Source: Clostridia bacterium
GTDB taxonomy: Bacteria; Bacillota; DSM-521; Neomoorellales; SLTJ01
Length of the DNA: 10,614 nt
Direction: 5' to 3'
Assembly (NCBI GenBank): GCA_014360105.1
Contig: JACIYD010000027.1
Span: forward strand, 1-10,614
The notes under the pieces were generated by a model. It saw only the letters and a program-made list of their open reading frames with translations, did no database searches and was not told where the DNA came from. The translations under genes and the position numbers were made by a program. This document shows positions 7,066 to 10,614 of the stretch, one piece after another. The stretch's first letter is position 1. Every line of letters starts with the position of its first letter.

Positions 7066-7328
7066 GGCGCGGCACCCGAACCTAGGTAAAGTTGACCTAC
7101 CCCGCACTAAGAGCTTTTCCGCACCGGCCTGCGGGTTAGAAAGCCCAGAAACAAGTTGGGCCAAAAAAAATAAAGTGATCCTGTCCGTCTTCTCAGCTCT
7201 TGTTTTCATTCACCAAGAGTAGGCCGATTCCTGCCGCATGGCGCACCATCCGCGACAAGAAGTTGGTCGGTTTACCGACGCGCCGCTATACTTGACCCCG
7301 CAGGTAGGCGTTGTGCACATCCGATTGC
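7066..7328. other. Non-coding gap between PilX-like and GspH-like genes
   Basis: This 263-base gap is the longest inside the intact pilus operon. I see no convincing gene in either strand. It holds a 5-bp stem hairpin (GTCGG TTTA CCGAC, 7266-7279), a run of eight A at 7163-7170 next to a GCCCA/TGGGC inverted pair (7143-7161), and a CTCTTG/CAAGAG inverted pair around 7195-7217. None is followed by a T-run in the direction of transcription. It could contain a promoter for the GspH-pilMNO-pilD part, but no clear -10/-35 pair was found. Confidence 0.4.
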
Positions 7329-8699
7329 TTAAACTTCCTGCCATTTGGTAACCCTGACAAAAGAGGTGGTCCAGTTAAGATGCTGCTCATACTGGGCCAC
7401 CATTTGCGGGTCGTAGTCAAGTTCAATCTCGCAGCCTTTGGTGGCCACATCCCGGAAAACGACGGACCCCACTATATCAGTCTTGTTCTTTATCAGGGCG
7501 CTGCCATCCCGGGAATAAATAAGGGCCTCTATGCGCCCGTTGGCGTTCTGCGTATCAACGTCCCCTGTGCACAATATATTTATAACGTCCTGCGAAGGCG
7601 TTCTGCGCACAAGGCTCGCCTTGTCCCGCCCGCTGTATTTCTCAAACTTAACGTTGCCGTTAACCACAAAGGTAGCCCGGCCTGAATATTCACCCGAAAA
7701 TGTAGCATTACCTTCGATGTAGTATAGGCCCTGCAAATTGCCCAGGTCGCCGCTGTCAAAGGTAATGTTACCTTGATAGTAATGGTCCGCATTCTCCTTA
7801 TACCAGCTTAAGTTCTCATCGGTGAGAATGTTTGGATATTGAGGAATAAGGGACGTAACGTCTAATGCCGGTACCACCTCCCACTTTTCGGGGTTCGCAT
7901 TGCGCCAATTCTGATCAAGCTGGTCGCCACTTCGCACGTAAATCTTCCCTGCAACGGTGACGTTCTCCTGGATGTTCACCCTCCCCGCCTCTACATAAAC
8001 GTTCTGCACTGAAGAATTCTCACCAAGGTACACGGATTCCTGGCCGGGGGCCACTCCGCCTCCGGCGCAATATACGTCACCCTCCAGCCGTACTCCTGGA
8101 TCGCCGCCGTGCTTATCCTCGAGCGTTACTTTGGTTTTGGAATAAATATGCCCCTTGACGATCGACCCCGCCGGCAACTTTATCTCGCCGTCACTGGCCA
8201 CGACATTGCTGGCTATGTCGGCCCCGTGGGCAAGCTTTACGCCGGTAAGCGAACTCGTCCATAACCCCCTGAAAATATTTTCCGAATAGACAAAGTTGAT
8301 TTCTGCCCTCGCCTGAACGGTCCGGCGAGCCTTCCTATACTCGCCCGTAGAGGTCACTTCGAGGGTAGCGCTGGTAACCGTATCTGCCGTCTTTTTCACG
8401 ATTATCTGCTTGAACTCGCCGCCCGCATAGCTCCCGTTGCCGCCCAAGTCGTGGTGGAGAAAGTCGCTTTCGGCATCAAGGGGCAAACCTTTCACCCAGT
8501 CGGGATCGCTCTTCGCCTTCGCCAGAACTTTCTCCACGCCGGCCTCGGCGATGTAGTAGGCCCTTTTCTGCGCCACCTCAAGTACGGCAATCCTGTGGGC
8601 CGTGGATCCGAGCGCCAGAGCCGCAGTGCCGACCGTAAAGATTACTGCCGTCATCAAAATTACTAGAACTAGCGCCTGGCCCCTCTCGCCCTTATGCAT
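7329..8699 (-). CDS. PilX-like pilus assembly protein with putative beta-solenoid region
   Basis: 456-aa protein with the N-terminus MHKGERGQALVLVILMTAV, a PilX_N-type segment: basic leader, then a hydrophobic helix at about 8-32, then QKRAYYIAEAGVEKVLA (44-60), typical of PilX-like proteins of Gram-positive type IV pili. It lacks Glu at position 5 after the possible cleavage Gly7 (residues QALVL), so normal prepilin processing is uncertain. Residues about 152-256 show short repeating strands with Gly turns and V/I/Y positions (KLAHGADI, EIKLPAGSIVKGHIY, VYVEAGRVNIQENVTVAG), suggesting a bactofilin- or solenoid-like beta domain. The C-terminal third is of unknown fold. ATG 8699 has a GGGAGAGGGG box upstream, and the gene starts 18 bases after the previous stop. 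The DNA of the C-terminal half appears more A/T-rich than its neighbours. The role is probably a large minor pilin or tip/adhesive subunit; this is inference. Confidence 0.8.
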   Translation of the reverse strand: MHKGERGQALVLVILMTAVIFTVGTAALALGSTAHRIAVLEVAQKRAYYIAEAGVEKVLAKAKSDPDWVKGLPLDAESDFLHHDLGGNGSYAGGEFKQIIVKKTADTVTSATLEVTSTGEYRKARRTVQARAEINFVYSENIFRGLWTSSLTGVKLAHGADIASNVVASDGEIKLPAGSIVKGHIYSKTKVTLEDKHGGDPGVRLEGDVYCAGGGVAPGQESVYLGENSSVQNVYVEAGRVNIQENVTVAGKIYVRSGDQLDQNWRNANPEKWEVVPALDVTSLIPQYPNILTDENLSWYKENADHYYQGNITFDSGDLGNLQGLYYIEGNATFSGEYSGRATFVVNGNVKFEKYSGRDKASLVRRTPSQDVINILCTGDVDTQNANGRIEALIYSRDGSALIKNKTDIVGSVVFRDVATKGCEIELDYDPQMVAQYEQHLNWTTSFVRVTKWQEV

Positions 8700-8717
8700 A
8701 TGCCCGCCCCTCTCCCT

Positions 8718-9233
8718 TCAAGGGACCCGCAGATAAACCATGGTGCTAAGCTCAATGGGCCCGCTCTTACCCTTCTCGCCGCGGGCGACAATGCGAACTT
8801 CCTTACTCGCAGGATTGTACTCAAAATGAAGATAGGTTATATTGCTCGCCAGGGGCTGCCAGTCCCCGGTGCCGCCGGGAAGCTTCTCTTCGATCTCTTC
8901 TTCCTGGGCGTCTAATCGGTACCCGCTTGTGGACCCTTCCGGGGTGGAGAATACTATCCACGGACCCTTTCGATCCAGGCTCTCCTCTCCCTGCTGGTCG
9001 CATACCTTTACCTCGCCGGCTCTGGCCTGCCGGAGGCCGCGGGACATCTTTCCCAGGGCGAGGCGCAGGTTTTCCTGCACTTCCACCCTTTCGCCTTCCC
9101 GAAAAAAGTGCTGGTGACCGCTGAGGTAGATCGCCGAAGTAACGGTGAGCACGACGGCTAGAATCGTCATAGCCACCATGATCTCTATGAACGTAAAGCC
9201 ATCCCGTTTTGACCCCCGTTTTGACACGCGCAC
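8718..9233 (-). CDS. PilW/GspJ-like type IV prepilin (minor pilin)
   Basis: 171-aa prepilin. The leader MRVSKRGSKRDG is strongly basic and would be cleaved after Gly12 by PilD, giving mature FTFIEIMVAMTILAVVLT with Glu at position 5 (Glu17). The helix continues to about residue 36, then SGHQHFFREGERVEVQENLRLALGKMSRGLR, the GspJ/PilW-like region. The rest is a globular beta-rich domain with one Cys (VCDQQGEE). The start is GTG 9233, directly after the TGA of the upstream prepilin gene, with GAGG 6 bases before it, so translation is coupled. Assignment to PilW/GspJ rather than another minor pilin is by the post-helix pattern and gene order and is moderately certain. Confidence 0.85.
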   Translation of the reverse strand: MRVSKRGSKRDGFTFIEIMVAMTILAVVLTVTSAIYLSGHQHFFREGERVEVQENLRLALGKMSRGLRQARAGEVKVCDQQGEESLDRKGPWIVFSTPEGSTSGYRLDAQEEEIEEKLPGGTGDWQPLASNITYLHFEYNPASKEVRIVARGEKGKSGPIELSTMVYLRVP

Positions 9234-9836
9234 TCACCGCCTCAGCTTATCCGTGGTCAGGCTTACCTCTCGCCATTGTCCGCGGTCCTGGTAGTATACC
9301 GTCACGGTAACGGTCCGAAGGTTTTGCGCACCTGGAGCGTCTGCTAAGCTAATCCGAAACGGGTACCGGTCGGCGGCGACCTTCAGAAGGACGTAGGTCG
9401 TCGTCGTATCCGGCCAGACATCCCGGTTATCCCAGTTGCGGTCCACAGTGGCCGTGCGGGTGGTGCCATTGTAGGCGGCAATTCTTCTCACCTGCCCGGC
9501 GCCGGTTCCCCCGGCCAGCGCTACAACCCAATCCTTATAGTAGCCGTCCACGCTGCTGGCTCTTGGCTCCAACTTTATGGTACTCTCGGTGCTGCCCTGG
9601 ACCTTGCCGATCTGGTTGTCCGGGATGCTCTTGATCTCCTCCAGCAACTCCTGGGCAAAGTTCAGGGCGGCCACCTCGTTGCCGGCCCTTGCCGTGAAGG
9701 CGTTGCCGCTCACGAAAAAGTTAAGCAAGGGAATCGTAGCCAGGCCCAGCAATATGATGGCTACCAGAACCTCCAGCAAACTCATGCCTCGCCTGTTTTC
9801 GAACAACTTCCGCATGAACATCACAGCCGTTGCCAT
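9234..9836 (-). CDS. PilV/GspI-like type IV prepilin (minor pilin)
   Basis: 200-aa prepilin. Leader ending LFENRRG, cleavage after Gly17, mature MSLLEVLVAIILLGLATIP with Glu at position 5 (Glu22). The following FTARAGNEVAALNFAQELLEEIKS is characteristic of PilV/GspI-like minor pilins (stutter helix, then ...A..LAQ.LLEE). Residues about 95-150 contain GGTGAGQVRRIAAYNGTTRT, then ATVDRNWD and PDTTTTYVL, a pattern I associate with phage tail and adhesin repeat segments (see findings). ATG 9836 is the longest start; ATG 9821 and ATG 9815 are also in frame and would shorten only the leader. No strong ribosome binding site precedes any of them. It is the first intact gene of the visible minor-pilin operon, following a terminator-like hairpin and decayed prepilin genes. 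Confidence 0.87.
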   Translation of the reverse strand: MATAVMFMRKLFENRRGMSLLEVLVAIILLGLATIPLLNFFVSGNAFTARAGNEVAALNFAQELLEEIKSIPDNQIGKVQGSTESTIKLEPRASSVDGYYKDWVVALAGGTGAGQVRRIAAYNGTTRTATVDRNWDNRDVWPDTTTTYVLLKVAADRYPFRISLADAPGAQNLRTVTVTVYYQDRGQWREVSLTTDKLRR

Positions 9837-9921
9837 TTGTGCCTAAAAATCGCTTCCGTTCGCCGCACGGCAGGCCGTTTTTCGTAGAACTGGCCACCTA
9901 AAAATAATTCGACAATAGCCG

Positions 9922-9963
9922 ATAAAACCCTCCCCTTCAGACCTTCCCGGCTGCAAGGGAGGG
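9922..9963 (-). terminator. Possible intrinsic terminator upstream of the intact prepilin operon
   Basis: On the minus strand, CCCTCCCTT (9963-9955) can pair with AAGGGGAGGG (9937-9928), a stem of 9 bp with one bulged base and a 17-base loop. It is immediately followed by TTTTAT (9927-9922). It would end transcripts coming from the decayed prepilin region. The long loop and short T-run make it modest; the outer bases GGCTAT/ATAGCC (9962-9967 and 9915-9920) could extend the structure. Confidence 0.4.
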
Positions 9964-9970
9964 CTATCGA

Positions 9971-9991
9971 GCAACACCGTTGCGGCGTTGC
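9971..9991. repeat. Strong hairpin next to the terminator-like structure
   Basis: GCAACACCG (9971-9979) and CGGCGTTGC (9983-9991) form a stem of 8 pairs with one A-C mismatch around a TTG loop. It lies in non-coding sequence between the frameshifted prepilin and the terminator-like hairpin, and has no T-run on either side. It may be part of a structured transcript end; no known riboswitch consensus was recognised. Confidence 0.4.
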
Positions 9992-10044
9992 CGACCTCAC
10001 TGGCTGCAAGCTACGCCCGTCAGAACTCGAGCAGGAGGAGGCGT

Positions 10045-10249
10045 CTATGTCTTGTCCTTGTCCAGGTCGACCTGGCCGTTAAGAAAAAGTTGCGGCAGGG
10101 AAACGGTCACCACGCCGAGGAGGGACGGCCACGACAACCTCCAACGGGCTTATGCCGCTTTCGCTCTTCCGGTCCGCTTTTACCTCACCGGCCTTTTTAA
10201 CCCACCTCTTGGGTAATTGCGCGGTTTCCCGGCAAATTCCTTCCGCACA
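10045..10249 (-). pseudogene. Frameshifted PilV-like prepilin
   Basis: The minus strand reads KADRKSESGISPLEVVVAV up to about 10125, with a prepilin cleavage Gly and Glu at mature position 5. The frame then goes wrong (PPRRGDR...) while the neighbouring frame resumes with LLGVVTVSLPQLFLNGQVDL and ends at TAG 10047-10045. Joined across a one-base indel in the C-rich tract at about 10112-10128, it gives GISPLEVVVAV + LLGVVTVSLPQLFLNGQ, which aligns with GMSLLEVLVAI-ILLGLATIPLLNFF of the intact gene at 9836. There is no usable start codon in frame: an AAGAGGTGGG box exists (10210-10201), but no in-frame ATG/GTG follows it. The protein also stops soon after the helix, so the globular domain is missing. 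Best read as a decayed paralogue; an assembly error could explain the frameshift but not the missing domain. Confidence 0.65.
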
Positions 10250-10366
10250 CTACACAGCCACAGCCTTAAAGAGAAGACCGGCCAGGACGGCCGCCGGTAG
10301 GGCAAAGAGGCAGGCCGCCATCACTTCGATCAAAGCGAAGCCCCCATTCTCCCTCCTGTCGGCCAC
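10250..10366 (-). CDS. Truncated or miniature prepilin, 38 aa
   Basis: GTG 10366 is preceded by AGAGGTGG with a 6-base spacer, and opens MADRRENGGFALIEVMAA: a basic leader, cleavage Gly9, and mature FALIE with Glu at position 5. A hydrophobic helix follows (CLFALPAAVLAGLLFKAVAV) and then a TAG at 10252-10250. The mature chain would be only 29 residues, that is the N-terminal helix alone, far shorter than a normal pilin. The same frame stays open after the TAG into the next prepilin-like segment. It may be a gene cut by a nonsense or frameshift mutation, or a genuinely small helix-only pilin. It lies 17 bases after the stop of the upstream fragment, as in an operon. Confidence 0.5.
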   Translation of the reverse strand: MADRRENGGFALIEVMAACLFALPAAVLAGLLFKAVAV

Positions 10367-10383
10367 CCCGGCCCACCTCTTTA

Positions 10384-10575
10384 CTACTTCGTCCTCTTCA
10401 ATAATATACCGCCTGTACCCCCGAATACTACACGCTCAACCTTATTACCATCTATAGCCTTCAAAGTAAACTTCCGCTCGTTCCCGCAGTAGCTCACCCA
10501 ACGCCAGTACGCCAGCACCGGTCGTGATTCGCCGATCGAGGTTCCCAGGGCAGCCGGGAAGGTTACGGCGTAACC
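10384..10575 (-). pseudogene. C-terminal fragment of an unidentified, possibly pilin-like gene
   Basis: From 10575 to the TAG at 10386-10384 one minus frame is open for 63 codons without an ATG, ending ERKFTLKAIDGNKVERVVF then GGTGGILLKRTK. It is beta-rich and Gly-rich near the end, like the C-termini of small pilins, but I do not recognise a family. A TAA closes the frame just upstream at 10578-10576, and all three minus frames contain stops between 10614 and 10576, so the 5' part is missing or frameshifted. The stop is followed by a second stop, and then by the ribosome binding site of the 38-aa prepilin ORF, as in an operon. Low certainty: another frame in the same stretch (LGELLRERAEVYFEGYRW) also looks protein-like. 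Confidence 0.35.
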
Positions 10576-10577
10576 TT
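10559..10577. repeat. Perfect 8-bp stem hairpin near right edge
   Basis: AAGGTTAC-GGC-GTAACCTT forms a perfect 8-bp stem with a 3-base loop. On the plus strand it is followed by ATTTTCT, so it could end plus-strand transcription, but no plus-strand gene is seen. It sits exactly where the open frame of the C-terminal fragment breaks off, so it may mark a rearrangement point. Confidence 0.35.
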
Positions 10578-10614
10578 ATTTTCTACATTGGGTCCTTAAA
10601 AAGCGGGCAGTCTA

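Noticed and set aside
7143..7170. GCCCA/TGGGC inverted pair with an A8 run, terminator-like at first sight
   Set aside because: On the minus (transcribed) strand the T-run lies before the hairpin, not after it, and on the plus strand the run is A; it fits a terminator in neither direction.
7066..7209. N-terminal extension of the GspH-like prepilin to ATG 7209
   Set aside because: A prepilin leader should be short and end at the cleavage Gly; the leader MAQFDRG starting at 7065 fits, and the extension does not.
9837..9921. Possible promoter (TTGTCG and A/T-rich stretch) before the PilV-like gene
   Set aside because: No -10 hexamer at acceptable spacing could be found, and no sigma-54 type GG/GC pair either.
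10062..10075. Perfect palindrome CCAGGTCGACCTGG
   Set aside because: It falls in the coding remnant (GQVDLD), is isolated, and is not repeated elsewhere in the window.
10031..10079. Plus-strand AGGAGGAGG box followed by an 11-codon ORF (MSCPCPGRPGR)
   Set aside because: It is the complement of the end of the frameshifted prepilin and is too short to support; the box is likely coincidental.

Overview
The window looks like a GC-rich (roughly 55-60 %) bacterial chromosome segment. Every supported gene lies on the minus strand, so the genes read from the right edge towards the left. The best guess is a monoderm Clostridia-type Firmicute (Moorella / Desulfotomaculum-like). This rests on a type IV pilus operon with PilM, PilN and PilO but no PilP or PilQ in the visible part, the GQALVLV-type PilX-like protein, and GTG starts with purine-rich ribosome binding sites. 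That placement is inference; there is no rRNA or other phylogenetic marker here.

Reading in the direction of transcription: (1) 10614-9840 is a degraded stretch. It holds a C-terminal gene fragment, a 38-residue ORF with a perfect prepilin N-terminus and a good RBS, and a frameshifted second prepilin resembling the intact PilV-like gene downstream. It ends in nested inverted repeats that include a terminator-like hairpin. (2) 9836-6607 encodes four intact minor-pilin-like proteins: PilV-like, PilW/GspJ-like, a large PilX-like protein and GspH/FimT-like. (3) 6546-4011 is a translationally coupled pilM-pilN-pilO block. (4) 3951-3166 is the prepilin peptidase PilD, separated from pilO by 59 bases containing a perfect 16-base palindrome. 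(5) 3165-2949 is a gap with what looks like a broken HDIG-domain gene fragment. (6) 2948-170 is a tldD-tldE pair (zinc protease and its partner). (7) 148-1 is the start of aroQ (type II 3-dehydroquinate dehydratase), preceded by an extended -10 promoter placed so close that the transcript would be almost leaderless.

Functionally, regions 1-4 form one pilus module. PilD cleaves and N-methylates the prepilins; the minor pilins would prime the fibre tip; PilM (cytoplasmic, actin-like) binds the N-terminus of PilN, and PilN/PilO form the membrane platform. The motors PilB/PilT and platform PilC are not in the window and probably lie beyond the right edge. The tldDE-aroQ part is a housekeeping-type block whose link to the pilus genes may be positional only. 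No tRNA, rRNA, CRISPR array or insertion sequence was found, and no plus-strand gene is supported.
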